Source: Erythrobacter ani
Lineage (GTDB): Bacteria; Pseudomonadota; Alphaproteobacteria; Sphingomonadales; Sphingomonadaceae
Direction: 5' to 3'
Length of the DNA stretch: 64,000 nucleotides
Assembly: GCF_019204025.1 (NCBI RefSeq)
Contig: NZ_JAGSPB010000003.1
Location: forward strand, 434,001-498,000
Below are positions 17,873-28,189 of the stretch, piece by piece; within the stretch, counting starts at the first letter, position 1, and each line of letters begins with the position of its first letter. Position numbers and translations under genes: made by a program. The notes under the pieces were generated by a model. It searched no databases. It had not been told where the DNA came from and saw only the letters and a list, made by a program, of their open reading frames with translations.

Positions 17873-19059
17873 GCGCGCCTGTGGACATCAAGCCTGAGAT
17901 TATCTCGCTCGGGTGCCGTCTCAATATCGCCGAAAGCGAGCGTATGCGTGCGATGCTGGCGGATGCGGGCGATGTCGTCGTCATAAATTCTTGCGCGGTC
18001 ACGTCAGAAGCCGTCCGTCAGACCCGCCAGGTTATTCGCAAGGCTCGCCGGTCGCGTCCAGAGGCGCGTCTCATCGTCACTGGCTGTGCTGCCGACATCG
18101 AACGCAATCAGATTGCGGAAATGGCCGAAGTCGACGGCTTGATCGCAAATAGGTCCAAACTCGACCCCAGAGCGTGGAATGTGCCGGCCGACGCAGCTCC
18201 GCTCGCACCGACCAAGACCCGCGCCTTCATCGCGGTGCAGAACGGCTGCGATCACGACTGCACTTTCTGCATCATTCCGCAGGGCCGCGGTAAAAGCCGC
18301 TCGCTCTCTGTTGCCGACGCTCTGAAGGAGATTGAGCAGCATCTCGATCTTGGCGCGAAGGAGGTGGTGCTGACCGGCGTCGACCTCACGTCCTGGGGTC
18401 ACGATCTACCGAACACCCCCCAGCTCGGCGCACTCGTTGCTGCTATACTGGACGCGTTTCCCGCGCTCACCCGCCTGCGCCTTTCTTCGCTGGATGGAGT
18501 CGAAATCGACGAAGAACTGTCCGAGCTCTTCGCCAGCGACACGCGTGTCATGCCGCATCTGCATCTATCGCTTCAGCACGGCGCTGACCTCATCCTCAAG
18601 CGCATGAAGCGCCGCCACCGGCGCACCGATGCCGTCGACCTGGTCCGCGGCCTGAAAGCGCGCCGTCCAGACATCGCCGTCGGTGCAGACCTGATGGCGG
18701 GTTTCCCAACCGAAACCACCGGACATCACGCCGAGAACGTCTCGATTATTCGCGAGCTCGAAATCGTCCATGGTCATATTTTCCCCTTCTCCCCGCGCCC
18801 TGGCACACCGGCTGCACGTATGCCCCCGCATGACCGCGGATTGATCAAGGCCCGTGCCGCCGAATTGCGCCATGCCGTGAGCGAAGTTCGCGCGGAGTGG
18901 CTTGGCAGCCTCGTCGGACAAAAGCTGCCCATTCTGGCCGAGCGCGACGGTACCGGTTATTCGCCAAGCTATGCTCGCGCTACTGTGCCAGAGGGGGTAG
19001 AGGCAGGCGAAATAGTGAACATGAGGGTGCGCGGCATCCAAGAAGGGCAACTGCTATGA
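17869..19059 (+). CDS. mtaB: tRNA t6A37 methylthiotransferase MtaB
   Basis: A radical-SAM methylthiotransferase that converts t6A to ms2t6A at position 37 of tRNAs. The N-terminal UPF0004 domain carries cysteines at ISLGCRLN, INSCAVT and VTGCAA, and the radical-SAM cluster motif is CDHDCTFC. The 396-residue length and the LGCRLN start distinguish MtaB-type from MiaB. The GTG start overlaps the dapF stop (GTGA) and the stop overlaps the ftsY start (ATGA), so translation is coupled. Confidence 0.92.
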   Translation: MSAPVDIKPEIISLGCRLNIAESERMRAMLADAGDVVVINSCAVTSEAVRQTRQVIRKARRSRPEARLIVTGCAADIERNQIAEMAEVDGLIANRSKLDPRAWNVPADAAPLAPTKTRAFIAVQNGCDHDCTFCIIPQGRGKSRSLSVADALKEIEQHLDLGAKEVVLTGVDLTSWGHDLPNTPQLGALVAAILDAFPALTRLRLSSLDGVEIDEELSELFASDTRVMPHLHLSLQHGADLILKRMKRRHRRTDAVDLVRGLKARRPDIAVGADLMAGFPTETTGHHAENVSIIRELEIVHGHIFPFSPRPGTPAARMPPHDRGLIKARAAELRHAVSEVRAEWLGSLVGQKLPILAERDGTGYSPSYARATVPEGVEAGEIVNMRVRGIQEGQLL

Positions 19060-19979
19060 GCGATGCAGGATGGAGCGAGAAGCTGCTCGGCGGCTTCCGC
19101 AAAACGTCTGACCGCTTGTCCGAGAACCTCACCGGCATCACCGGAGGAGGAAAGCTCGACGACGCGACGCTTGACGAAATTGAAGATGCGCTCATCATCT
19201 CGGACCTTGGACCGTCGGCGGCGTCACGCATACGCGGGCGTCTGGCGGAGAAGCGGCTTGGAGCGCAGATAACCCAGATCGGGCTGAAAGAGGCTGTAGC
19301 CGAGGAAATCGCGGACATCCTGCGCCCGGTCGCGAAACCTTTAGAAGTGACGGCGTTCCCTCGTCCTCAGGTCATCCTTGTGATCGGGGTCAACGGATCC
19401 GGCAAAACGACCACGATCGCGAAACTCGCGCATCTTTTCACGGAAGATGACTACGGAGTGCTGTTGGCAGCGGGCGACACCTTCCGCGCCGCGGCCATCG
19501 GCCAGCTCGCGACATGGGCGGAGCGCGCGGGCGTCGATCTTGTCCGCGGTCCCGAAGGCGGCGATCCGGCAAGTATCGTTTTCGATGCGGTAAAGCAGGC
19601 AACCGACACGGGCATCGACGCGCTGATCGTCGACACCGCAGGACGCCTTCAAAACAAGCGTGAGCTGATGGACGAGCTTCAAAAAATCCGCCGCGTCCTT
19701 GGTCGCCTCAATCCCGAAGCACCGCATGATGTCGTACTGGTGCTGGATGCGACCAATGGGCAGAATGCGCTGTCGCAGATCGATGTTTTTAAAGAGGTCG
19801 CGGGCGTAACCGGCCTCATAATGACCAAGCTTGATGGAACAGCGCGCGGCGGCGTGCTTGTCGCGGCGGCCGAGCAATACGGCCTCCCGATCCACGCAAT
19901 CGGCGTGGGCGAGAAAATGGAAGACTTGCGGGCCTTCGATCCAGATCTTGTGGCGCGTGTGATAGCAGGGGTGGCCTGA
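19056..19979 (+). CDS. ftsY: Signal recognition particle receptor FtsY
   Basis: The SRP receptor GTPase that docks ribosome-SRP complexes at the inner membrane. The 307 residues comprise the N domain and the G domain: GVNGSGKTTT (111-120), GDTFRAAA, DTAGRL, TKLDGTARGG and the closing GVGEKMEDLRAFDP. The long acidic A domain of E. coli FtsY is absent, which is common in alphaproteobacteria. It overlaps mtaB by four bases and yciB by one. Confidence 0.96.
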   Translation: MSDAGWSEKLLGGFRKTSDRLSENLTGITGGGKLDDATLDEIEDALIISDLGPSAASRIRGRLAEKRLGAQITQIGLKEAVAEEIADILRPVAKPLEVTAFPRPQVILVIGVNGSGKTTTIAKLAHLFTEDDYGVLLAAGDTFRAAAIGQLATWAERAGVDLVRGPEGGDPASIVFDAVKQATDTGIDALIVDTAGRLQNKRELMDELQKIRRVLGRLNPEAPHDVVLVLDATNGQNALSQIDVFKEVAGVTGLIMTKLDGTARGGVLVAAAEQYGLPIHAIGVGEKMEDLRAFDPDLVARVIAGVA

Positions 19980-20626
19980 TGGCAGATAGCGAAGCGAAAA
20001 AGGCCGGTTCGAGCTGGCTGAATGTAGCGGTCGATTACGGCCCGCTGCTGGTCTTCCTGGCTGTGTATCGCCTCAATGCGCCCGACAATCCCAATCCTGC
20101 AGGTGAGCTACTCGCCATCATGTATGGCACCGGTGCGTTCATGGTTGCCGCGGTCAGTGCGCTGATCATTTCGAAGTGGCGGCTGGGCAAGATTTCGCCA
20201 ATGCTCTGGTTCTCGACCGCGTTAATCTTGGGCTTTGGCGCGCTGACGATATTCTTTGGCGATCCGCGCTTCGTGCAATTGAAGCCGACGATTATCTATG
20301 CGGTCTTTGGCGTCGCTCTTCTGGTCGGCTTCTTCGTGGGGCGTCCGCTGTTGAAAATCCTGCTTGAGGCAGCTTTCGAGGGGCTTTCTGACGCAGGCTG
20401 GCTCAAACTCTCGCGCAATTGGGGCGTATTTTTCCTGATCCTTGCAGGGTTGAACGAGGCCTTGGTCGCCAACATGACCTTCGAAGGCTGGCTTTGGGCC
20501 AAGCTATGGGTGTTTCTTCCGCTCACATTCCTCTTCACGTTCTCCCAGCTACCCATGCTGCTCAAACACGGTTTGGATGTCGGACAGGAGGAAGACGTGG
20601 TGAAGGACGAACCTCCAACAGCTTAG
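19979..20626 (+). CDS. yciB: Inner membrane-spanning protein YciB (septation protein A family)
   Basis: A 215-residue protein with five to six membrane helices. Family hallmarks are DYGPLLVFLAVYRL near the start, KPTIIYAVFGVALLVG in the middle, and the C-terminal GLNEALVANMT and WVFLPLTFLFTFSQLPML stretches. Implicated in cell envelope and division. The start ATG overlaps the ftsY stop (TGATG). Last gene of the dapF-mtaB-ftsY-yciB run; it converges with a small minus-strand gene. Confidence 0.92.
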   Translation: MADSEAKKAGSSWLNVAVDYGPLLVFLAVYRLNAPDNPNPAGELLAIMYGTGAFMVAAVSALIISKWRLGKISPMLWFSTALILGFGALTIFFGDPRFVQLKPTIIYAVFGVALLVGFFVGRPLLKILLEAAFEGLSDAGWLKLSRNWGVFFLILAGLNEALVANMTFEGWLWAKLWVFLPLTFLFTFSQLPMLLKHGLDVGQEEDVVKDEPPTA

Positions 20627-20632
20627 ACGCGC

Positions 20633-20833
20633 TTAGTGGGCGACGATTTCCCAGCCGAGAGGTGCGCGGTCGCAATCGGCATAAAGAGCGCGGCGAGCGC
20701 GTTCCTGCAGCATCGCGGAAACCACCAGTTCCTGATTGTCTACTGTGCGGCAAGTACCCACGGGAGTCAGATAGCTGCGATGGCCATTGCTCTGCTCGGC
20801 GGGGCCTTGGGCGAATACTCGGAAAGAAGTCAT
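20633..20833 (-). CDS. Small protein of unknown function
   Basis: A 66-residue soluble, Arg-rich protein (for example MLQERARRALYADCDRAPLG) ending six bases from the convergent yciB stop. GAGGG lies eight bases before the ATG at 20833; a GTG at 20851 is a weaker alternative. No membrane segment, signal peptide or recognisable domain. The good RBS and its fit in the gap argue for a real gene. Confidence 0.6.
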   Translation of the reverse strand: MTSFRVFAQGPAEQSNGHRSYLTPVGTCRTVDNQELVVSAMLQERARRALYADCDRAPLGWEIVAH

Positions 20834-20994
20834 TGCATAATCCCTCGTCACTAGGTTTCCGCTCCAAAAGGGAAAGGAGACCGATGCGAGGTGTTACGTT
20901 CCAAGTCGGGAATACGTTACAAATCGGGTATTTGCAGGACGGCGAAGCACAGGCCATGGTGGCGCGACCAGGCTTGCACCAGATCGGAGCGTGG

Positions 20995-21999
20995 TCAGAA
21001 GGCCGAGAGAAATTCGGCCGTGTTTTGCCCCAGCGTCTCGAGATCGTAACCACCCTCCATCACGATCACACTCGGCAGACCCAGCGCCGCAATATCGCTC
21101 CCGATCAAGCTGTAGTCGCCGGCTTGCAGCTCGAAGTGCGAAATCGGGTCCTGCGAAAATGTATCAGCGCCAAAACTGATGAGCAGCATCTCGGGCTTGA
21201 ATTGCTCGATCCTTTCCAGCGCTTTACGCAAAGCTTCTTGATAGCCAGCGATTTTCGTCCCGCGTGGAAGGGGATAGTTCATCGTCGAGCCCGCACCCGC
21301 GCCCTCACCTTGTTCATCGGCATGACCCCAATAGAACGGGAAGTCGGTTGCTGGATCTGCGTGTAGCGAGGCGAACAGGACATCGCCCCTGTCCCAGAAG
21401 ATGTCCTGCGTTCCGTTGCCGTGGTGGTAATCCACATCGAGGATCGCGACCCGCTTTCGCCCGTTATCCAGCGCGTGCTGGGCGGCAATCGCGACATTGT
21501 TGAGGTAGCAATACCCGCCGAGGTAGTCGCGCCCGGCATGGTGACCTGGCGGACGGCACAGTGCGAAAGCGGACTTGTCACCGGAAAGAACCGTGTTGGC
21601 GGCAGCAATCGCGCATTGCGCGTTCCAATACGCTGCTTCCCAAGTGCCCTCGGTGAGCGGTGTCGAGGCGTCCATGCTGTATTGCCCGAGATCAGCATCG
21701 ATGCGCCCGAACTGGAGCGCGCGGCGCCGCACGACGGGCCAGACATACCCAATGGCATCGCCGCTCCGCCCGGCTTCGCGCCAGCGTGTCATGGCTGTCT
21801 TCAGGAATTGGATGTATTCTGGTGAATGCACGGACGCTATAGGTGCCTCACCGAAATCGCCAGGCGCGTCGGCCTTGCCAACAGTCGAGCCGATGGCGCG
21901 TGCCCGAGATGCGGATTCGAAATAATCGGTCCAATCGCCATTGTGGAGCTCGCGCTTGGGATCATGAAGGCACTGACGGTCGTCGAAAAAAATCTGCAT
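20995..21999 (-). CDS. Histone deacetylase-family amidohydrolase (acetylpolyamine-type)
   Basis: A zinc-dependent deacetylase of the class II HDAC/acetylpolyamine amidohydrolase family, 334 residues. The active site is visible: RPPGHHAGRDYLGGYCY (paired His), the zinc ligands in DVDYHHGNGTQ and the Asp in FGADTFSQDP. Substrates in bacteria are acetylated polyamines or small amides; which one here is unknown. The start IFFDDRQCLHDP is typical. Its start lies 30 bases beyond the kup stop, on the same strand. Confidence 0.92.
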   Translation of the reverse strand: MQIFFDDRQCLHDPKRELHNGDWTDYFESASRARAIGSTVGKADAPGDFGEAPIASVHSPEYIQFLKTAMTRWREAGRSGDAIGYVWPVVRRRALQFGRIDADLGQYSMDASTPLTEGTWEAAYWNAQCAIAAANTVLSGDKSAFALCRPPGHHAGRDYLGGYCYLNNVAIAAQHALDNGRKRVAILDVDYHHGNGTQDIFWDRGDVLFASLHADPATDFPFYWGHADEQGEGAGAGSTMNYPLPRGTKIAGYQEALRKALERIEQFKPEMLLISFGADTFSQDPISHFELQAGDYSLIGSDIAALGLPSVIVMEGGYDLETLGQNTAEFLSAF

Positions 22000-22029
22000 C
22001 GGTCCAAACCAGGTTGCGCTGCTATCGGG

Positions 22030-23967
22030 CTAAATCTCGACCTGGCTACCCAGCTCCACAACACGGTTCGTCGGCAATTTGAAGAAATCCATCGCGCTTG
22101 CAGAGTTTCTGAGTAGCCACGCAAAAATCTTCTCTCGCCAGATGGGCATGCCCGGTTTGTCGCTGGCCAGCAGCGTCTGGCGCGAGAGGAAGAAACTGGT
22201 GTGCATCATGTCGAACTCACCGCCGCAGCGCTCCATTTTCTTGAGGCCGATGGGAACGTTGGTTTCCTCCATGAAGCCATAATGCAGCACAGCCCGGTAA
22301 AACCCGTCGCCCATGTCGGTATACTCACATCGCATGTCGGGATCGACGTACGGCACGTCCTGAATATCGACGGTTAAGATGACAACACGTTCATGCAGCA
22401 CTTTGTTGTGCTTGATATTGTGAAGCAGCGCCGACGGAACACCCGAGCTGCTCGACGCCATGAAAATTGCGGTTCCGGGGACGCGGAGCGCGGAATTCTT
22501 GGCCGATTTCGCGAAAATTTCCATCGGCAGCGCGTGTTCGCTCATCCGTTCGCGCATCAACTTGCGTCCACGCGCCCAGGTTGTCAGCAACAGGAAGGCG
22601 ACAAAGCCGACCATCAACGGGAACCACCCGCCTTGCGGCACCTTGGTCAGGTTTGCCGCGAAATATGCCCCATCGACGATCAGGAATACCAGCACGACCG
22701 GCAGCGCGTACCACCACTTCCACTTCCAGACACCGACGAACAGGACCGCCATCAATAACGTGTCGATCGTTACCGCTCCGGTCACGGCAATGCCGTATGC
22801 GCTCGCAAGGTTGGACGAATTCTGGAAAGTCAGGACGAGGATGATGACCGCAACCATCAGCGCCCAGTTGACTGCGGGGATGTAAATCTGGCCGCCCTCG
22901 GTCTCGCTCGTATGGCGGATATTGAGACGCGGTATATAACCCATCTGGATGGCCTGATGCGTGATCGAGAACGCACCGGAAATCACCGCCTGGCTTGCGA
23001 TAAAAGTCGCCACGGTGGCCAGGAATACAAGCGGAAGGCGGTATTCCTCCGACGCCAGGAAGAAGAAGGGGCTCTGGATTGCCTCTGCCGCCTGCTCCGG
23101 CGGAAGGCTGATAATCATCGCTCCCTGCCCGAAATAATTGAGGAGCAGGCATGGCATGACGAAACCAAACCATGAAAGCCGCATCGGTCCGCGTCCAAAA
23201 TGCCCCATGTCGGAATAAAGCGCCTCGGAACCTGTCACTGCAAGCACGACCGACCCGAGCGCGAGGAAAGCCAGCCAGCCATCGAGGAAGAAGAAGTTGA
23301 TCGCGTAATAGGGATTAAGCGCCCACAGGATTTCCGGCATGTTGACGATCTGCCAAAGGCCCATGCCGGCGATGACCGTGAAGTAGATAATCATCACAGG
23401 CGCGAACAGCGCGCCGACTTTCGCCGTCCCGCGTCTTTGCAGGACAAAGAGGAACACCAGCAGCCCGAGTGCGATCGGGATCACGAACCGCTGCAGACCC
23501 GGATCGACAACCGTCAGTCCCTCGACCGCGGACAAGACCGAAATCGCAGGCGTAATCATGCTATCGCCATAAAAAAGCGATGTCGCGAACACCCCGAGGA
23601 GGATCGCGACCCAGCCGTATTTGGATTTTGAAATGCTGCGCGAAATCAGTGCGACAAGCGCGAGCGAGCCTCCCTGCCCCTTGTTGTCGGCGCGCATCAA
23701 TATCGACACATACTGGATCGAAACGACAAGCGTCATCGACCAGAAAATGAGACTGATTACGCCGAGCACATGCGGAGTATCAAGCGCGAGAGGGTGCGGC
23801 CCGACAAACGTTTCGCGAAACGCGTAGAGCGGGCTGGTACCGATATCACCGAAGACAACGCCGATTGCGCCAACGGCCAATGCCTTCTTCGAAGCATTGT
23901 GGCTGTGCCCCCCTGTCGGAGGTTGATGGGCCGGGGACGCCGACGGTAATGCTGGTGTATCACTCAT
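22030..23967 (-). CDS. kup: Low-affinity potassium transporter Kup
   Basis: A 645-residue K+ uptake permease of the KUP/HAK/KT family. The N-terminal [35 protein letters not shown] and the FGPVM-like segment are diagnostic; about twelve membrane helices are followed by a cytoplasmic C-terminal domain (residues about 480-645). It is followed by the HDAC-like gene on the same strand with a 30-base gap. Confidence 0.95.
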   Translation of the reverse strand: MSDTPALPSASPAHQPPTGGHSHNASKKALAVGAIGVVFGDIGTSPLYAFRETFVGPHPLALDTPHVLGVISLIFWSMTLVVSIQYVSILMRADNKGQGGSLALVALISRSISKSKYGWVAILLGVFATSLFYGDSMITPAISVLSAVEGLTVVDPGLQRFVIPIALGLLVFLFVLQRRGTAKVGALFAPVMIIYFTVIAGMGLWQIVNMPEILWALNPYYAINFFFLDGWLAFLALGSVVLAVTGSEALYSDMGHFGRGPMRLSWFGFVMPCLLLNYFGQGAMIISLPPEQAAEAIQSPFFFLASEEYRLPLVFLATVATFIASQAVISGAFSITHQAIQMGYIPRLNIRHTSETEGGQIYIPAVNWALMVAVIILVLTFQNSSNLASAYGIAVTGAVTIDTLLMAVLFVGVWKWKWWYALPVVLVFLIVDGAYFAANLTKVPQGGWFPLMVGFVAFLLLTTWARGRKLMRERMSEHALPMEIFAKSAKNSALRVPGTAIFMASSSSGVPSALLHNIKHNKVLHERVVILTVDIQDVPYVDPDMRCEYTDMGDGFYRAVLHYGFMEETNVPIGLKKMERCGGEFDMMHTSFFLSRQTLLASDKPGMPIWREKIFAWLLRNSASAMDFFKLPTNRVVELGSQVEI

Positions 23968-24115
23968 TCTATCTGGATTTCCCGAACCCGGTACTGCCCC
24001 TACGCGCCGCTATTGCCCGATGGCGCGCCATTCGAAATGCGGTGTTCCGCAAGGTGGCGGCCCCTAGCACCGCCTTTTCGCGCTCGCAACAATTCGCCTG
24101 CCCCCGACTGTGACA

Positions 24116-24754
24116 CTATTGCAGCATCGGTGCGTTGGCGATCATCTGGTCGAGTTGTTCTACACGCGCCGCAAGGTCTGGGCGCCAAGGCGCATCTTCA
24201 GGTGATCTTTCCAGCAGATCGGACCAGACACTGCGCGCCTGACGAATCTGACCGCTCTGCAAATATGCAAAGCCTAGGAAAAAATCACTCGCGGGGTTCG
24301 CAGGATCAATCGCCCGCGCCCGATCATAAGCGTGCTCTGCGGCAGGAGTGATCGTTCCATCGGCATGACCGGTTAGCGCCATGGCGAGCGCTAGCCACCC
24401 TTCGAGATGATCGGGGTTTTCGGTGAGGCCGCGGCGGAGCATTCCGGCCGCATCATCGAACTGGCCGCGCCGTGCAAATGCATCAGAGGTTAAAAGGTAA
24501 TTCGGTGTCCGCGCGTCGTCACCAAACAGGGTGCGTCGCGCTTCGACCATGCCTTCGCCTGAGCGCGGCTCCTGAACCTGTGCGGCTTTCGGACTGCCGG
24601 GCTGCTCGGGCGAGCCTTGCCACGCATAGCCGGCAAGGCCGAAAAGCAGGACAGAACCGAACAGCGCGTATCCCTCTCGGGGCAACCGCAAGGCTGTGGC
24701 AGCGAGCGTGAATGCAGCCAGTGCAAGCGCGAGAACGGCGATCCAGCCAGCCAT
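24116..24754 (-). CDS. ccmI: Cytochrome c maturation TPR protein, CcmI/CycH C-terminal type
   Basis: A 212-residue protein with two N-terminal membrane helices (AVLALALAAFTLAATAL and GYALFGSVLLFGLAGYAW) and TPR repeats (FARRGQFDDAAGMLRRGL, AEHAYDRARAIDPANPASDF), as in CcmI, which presents apocytochrome c to the haem lyase. It is shorter than full CcmI of E. coli-type CcmH fusions. Last gene of the ccm operon; its start overlaps the ccmH stop by one base (TAATG). Confidence 0.82.
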   Translation of the reverse strand: MAGWIAVLALALAAFTLAATALRLPREGYALFGSVLLFGLAGYAWQGSPEQPGSPKAAQVQEPRSGEGMVEARRTLFGDDARTPNYLLTSDAFARRGQFDDAAGMLRRGLTENPDHLEGWLALAMALTGHADGTITPAAEHAYDRARAIDPANPASDFFLGFAYLQSGQIRQARSVWSDLLERSPEDAPWRPDLAARVEQLDQMIANAPMLQ

Positions 24755-25173
24755 TAGGCATCACCGTTCTTGTGCCGCCGACCCAGTCGGCCGAACAGCA
24801 CCAAGAGTGCGAGCAGGATTAGCGCGATCGGAACAGCGAATAACGGCCAAGTCGTCGAGCTGACCTCGGGCTGATAGCTGACATAATCCCCGTAGCGCTC
24901 GATCAGCCACACGCGTACATCCTCGGGGTCTTCCCCCGCAAGAATGCGCGAGCGAACCTGATGCCGCATGTCACCCGCCATTGGCGCGTCGCTGTCGTTA
25001 ATGCTCTGCGATTGGCACCTCAGGCAGCGGAGCGTCTCCATGAGAGCGGTTGCCTTCGCCTCAAGAGCAGGATCGTCCAGCTGCTTGTAAGCATAAGGGG
25101 CCGGCGGTAGGGCATCCTGCGCGAGAGCCGGGATCGCCTGCATTGCAAACAGAAATGCGATCAGCCATCGCAT
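24754..25173 (-). CDS. ccmH: Cytochrome c maturation protein CcmH (CycL)
   Basis: A 139-residue periplasmic thioredox protein that reduces or holds apocytochrome c haem-binding Cys. Signal peptide at the N-terminus, redox motif LRCLRCQSQSI, the family stretch VRSRILAGEDPEDVRVWLIERYGDYV, and a C-terminal membrane anchor. Overlaps ccmG and ccmI by one base each, consistent with translational coupling. Confidence 0.93.
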   Translation of the reverse strand: MRWLIAFLFAMQAIPALAQDALPPAPYAYKQLDDPALEAKATALMETLRCLRCQSQSINDSDAPMAGDMRHQVRSRILAGEDPEDVRVWLIERYGDYVSYQPEVSSTTWPLFAVPIALILLALLVLFGRLGRRHKNGDA

Positions 25174-25697
25174 CAGCGCACGTCCTCCAGGATTTGCAGC
25201 AGCTTTGGCACATCGTTTTCGCGAATGTCGCCAATGTGTTGGTACCGGATGTTGCCGTCGCCATCGATCACGAAGGTTTCCGGCACACCCGCGGCGCCGA
25301 TCTCTATCTGCAGCGCCGAAATATCATCCGCACCGATCCGGGTATAGGGATTGCCGTGGCGCGCGAGGAAATTCGCCACGTCCTCCGGCTTGTCGCGGAT
25401 GGCGATGCCGATGATCTCCACTCCCCGCTCCTTGAGTGTCTCCAATTGCGGGGCCTCCGCGATGCAGGGCAGACACCAGCTGGCCCAAACGTTGAGCAAC
25501 TTTGGCTCCCCGCCGATAAAGTCTCTCCGAGAGGCACCGGGGAGCCCATCATATGCAGGCTCCAGATTGAATTCGGGAAGTGACTTGTCGATCATCGCAG
25601 ACGCGACTGTCTGGTCCTTTTCCTGCGTCAGCATGTATCCCGCTAGTCCCGCGAAGAACAGGAACAGCGCCAACGGGATGAAGAAAATGGTTCTCAT
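25173..25697 (-). CDS. ccmG: Thiol:disulfide interchange protein CcmG (DsbE)
   Basis: A membrane-anchored periplasmic thioredoxin (174 residues) that supplies reductant to apocytochrome c. One N-terminal hydrophobic helix, then the active site ASWCLPC with a WCxPC motif, the GVPETFVID cis-Pro region and a C-terminal helix. It overlaps ccmF by one base at the start. Confidence 0.94.
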   Translation of the reverse strand: MRTIFFIPLALFLFFAGLAGYMLTQEKDQTVASAMIDKSLPEFNLEPAYDGLPGASRRDFIGGEPKLLNVWASWCLPCIAEAPQLETLKERGVEIIGIAIRDKPEDVANFLARHGNPYTRIGADDISALQIEIGAAGVPETFVIDGDGNIRYQHIGDIRENDVPKLLQILEDVR

Positions 25698-27712
25698 CAG
25701 ACAGGCTCCGGTTCTGCTTTGGGCGGAGAGGCAGTCTCTTCGAGCGCAGCCTGGTCAGCGCGGCGCTCGTTGCCCAGCTGCACGGCCCTGCGCCTTCGCA
25801 GATCGACGCGAACGCGGCCAATGATCGCCAATATACCGCCCAGCGAAATCAGCAGCCCACCATACCAGATGAATGTCACGAACGGTTTCCACCAGATACG
25901 CAGCTGCCAGCGCTGGTTACCCTCCGCATCGATGCCAGCTGTATCGCCGATGACCGCATAGAGCTGCCCGTCCCACCGAGTGATCAATGCGCTCTCGCTG
26001 GTGGCCTGGGAGGGTGCCCAGAAATTGCGCGCCTGCGGGGTAAGGCTAATCGCCTCTCCACCGTTTCTGCTGGCGGACAAGCGCGCTTCGATTGCAGTCC
26101 AATTCGGCCCAGCGACCGGATCCACGCTGTCGAGAGTGACCGTCCAGCCGGCGATTTCTTCAGTGGTCCCGGGCGCCACAGCTGCCAGGCGTTCCTGTGT
26201 GAATGCACTTTCGCTGGCCATGCCGAACAGCGACACCGCGACGCCGAGATGTGCCATTATCATGCCCCAGGTGGACAAAGGTGTTCGTCCTATCTTCCGG
26301 CCTCGCAGCGGCAGGAAGGCTGCCGCGCCGAGCGCAACGGACAGCGCGAGACCGAGGACCGCCAGGACTGAGTAATCACCAAGTACCGCAATGAGCACGA
26401 CTGCTCCGATGAGGATGGAGGCAATGAGAACAAGCTCAACCTTGATGCGCGCAGGCTTGTCGTTTTTCCAACGCAGCAGCGGTCCGACGGCCATGACGAG
26501 AAACATCGGGACCGCGAAAATTGCACCTGCAGGGTTGAAATAGGGCGGGCCGACCGAAACCCGCACATCGAACGCTTCCGTTAGGAGCGGATAAAGTGTT
26601 CCGAGCAGGACGATGGCGAGGATAGCGGAAAGCATGACATTGTTGAACACGAGCGCGCCTTCACGGCTTGTCGCGGAAAATCGTTTACCTTCGGCAATCG
26701 AGCTCGCGCGCACGGCGAAGATTGCGAGGCTCCCGCCGATATAGAGCCCGAGCAGGACGAGAATGAATGTCCCACGCTCAGGATCGACGGCGAAAGCATG
26801 AACGCTGGTGAGAACGCCTGAGCGAACGAGAAACGTCCCGAGCATGCTCATCGAGAACGCCAGCACCCCAAGCATGATCGTCCATGTCCGCAAGGCATCG
26901 CGCGCCGCCAGAACGCTTACCGAATGGAGCAGCGCGGTAGCCGCCAGCCACGGCATGAGCGAGGCGTTTTCGACCGGGTCCCAGAACCACCAGCCGCCCC
27001 AGCCAAGCTCGTAATAGGCCCAGTATGACCCCGCCGTAATACCGAGCGTCAGGAAGACCCAAGCAAACAGCACCCAAGGCCGCATGACTTTGGCGAAATC
27101 GGGCGTCACCTGTTTTGTGGTCAATGCTCCCATGGCAAGACTGAATGCAACAGACAGACCGACATAGCCGACGTAAAGCGTGGGCGGATGGATGGCGAGG
27201 CCGATGTCCTGCAACAGCGGGTTGAGGCCCGACCCCTCGAATGCCGGTATCGGGAGCCGCTCGAATGGGTTCGATGAAAGCAAAAGAAACGCATAAAAAC
27301 CCAGCGCGACGAAGCCCTGCACCGCGAGCGTCGCACTCATCGTGCGTTCTTGCAGACGGCGCTCCAACCCCGCTAGCAAACCGCCGGATAGGGCGAGGAC
27401 CGCAACCCACAGCAGCATCGAACCTTCATGATTGCCCCAAGTTCCGGTGAGCTTGTAAATCAACGGCTTCATCGAATGCGAGTTGGTCGCGACCAATTTG
27501 ATCGACAGGTCCGTGATCGCAAAAGCCCAGAGCAAGAGGCCGAACGACAGCACAGCGAGAAATGCCTGCACGACAGCCGCCTGGCGAGCATAAGTTGAAA
27601 ACGCCGCCATTCGCGCATCGCTGGTTTTCAGGCCCAGAACACCCGCCACCAACTGCAGGATGGCAAGTGCGGTTGCGAGCCACAATGCGGCGAGGCCAAC
27701 TTCGGCGATCAT
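25697..27712 (-). CDS. ccmF: Haem lyase subunit CcmF
   Basis: The 671-residue polytopic subunit that ligates haem to apocytochrome c in System I. The WWD signature is visible (ELGWGGWWFWDPVENASLMPWL), together with HSVSVLAARDALRTWT and the upstream GNHEGSMLLW segment. Its stop overlaps the ccmG start; it lies 16 bases after ccmE. Confidence 0.95.
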   Translation of the reverse strand: MIAEVGLAALWLATALAILQLVAGVLGLKTSDARMAAFSTYARQAAVVQAFLAVLSFGLLLWAFAITDLSIKLVATNSHSMKPLIYKLTGTWGNHEGSMLLWVAVLALSGGLLAGLERRLQERTMSATLAVQGFVALGFYAFLLLSSNPFERLPIPAFEGSGLNPLLQDIGLAIHPPTLYVGYVGLSVAFSLAMGALTTKQVTPDFAKVMRPWVLFAWVFLTLGITAGSYWAYYELGWGGWWFWDPVENASLMPWLAATALLHSVSVLAARDALRTWTIMLGVLAFSMSMLGTFLVRSGVLTSVHAFAVDPERGTFILVLLGLYIGGSLAIFAVRASSIAEGKRFSATSREGALVFNNVMLSAILAIVLLGTLYPLLTEAFDVRVSVGPPYFNPAGAIFAVPMFLVMAVGPLLRWKNDKPARIKVELVLIASILIGAVVLIAVLGDYSVLAVLGLALSVALGAAAFLPLRGRKIGRTPLSTWGMIMAHLGVAVSLFGMASESAFTQERLAAVAPGTTEEIAGWTVTLDSVDPVAGPNWTAIEARLSASRNGGEAISLTPQARNFWAPSQATSESALITRWDGQLYAVIGDTAGIDAEGNQRWQLRIWWKPFVTFIWYGGLLISLGGILAIIGRVRVDLRRRRAVQLGNERRADQAALEETASPPKAEPEPV

Positions 27713-27727
27713 TGGCCGTCGGAACCT

Positions 27728-28189
27728 CTAATCGATGCCAACAGTGGTATCAGAGGCATAATCAGCAGCCTGATGACCTTCGAGACCTTCCAGCTCACGC
27801 GGAACGTAGTTCTCATCGTGCTTCGCCAGCAGATTGGTCGCTTGAAATACACCGTCCGGGCCAAGGCTGCCCTCGGCCACGACGCCCGATCCTTCAACAA
27901 ACAGATCTGGGAGGATGCCGCTGTAGCGTACGGGGACCGAGCTTTCGGTGTTGCCAGTCACCGTGAAGTTGACCGTTATGCCATCCGGCAGGGTAGCAAT
28001 CGATCCCGGCTGGACCATTCCGCCAAGACGGACTGCTTGGCCAACAGCAGGCGGCTGGGCCGTCATCTGTGCGGGAAGGTAGAAATAGTTCGCTTGATTC
28101 CGCAGCGTCCAGGCCGCCAACAATCCGGCCGCCACGATGGCGACCAAAGCGAAAACCACGAGGGTCATTCTCTGATGCTTAGCCTTCAC
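27728..28189 (-). CDS. ccmE: Haem chaperone CcmE
   Basis: Periplasmic haem chaperone, 153 residues. N-terminal membrane anchor (VVFALVAIVAAGLLAAW), then the beta-barrel with VNFTVTGN and the C-terminal haem-binding region LLAKHDENYVP with the covalent haem His. The GTG start (KAKHQRMTLV) overlaps the ccmD stop by four bases; a longer upstream frame is ccmD read in another phase. Confidence 0.94.
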   Translation of the reverse strand: MKAKHQRMTLVVFALVAIVAAGLLAAWTLRNQANYFYLPAQMTAQPPAVGQAVRLGGMVQPGSIATLPDGITVNFTVTGNTESSVPVRYSGILPDLFVEGSGVVAEGSLGPDGVFQATNLLAKHDENYVPRELEGLEGHQAADYASDTTVGID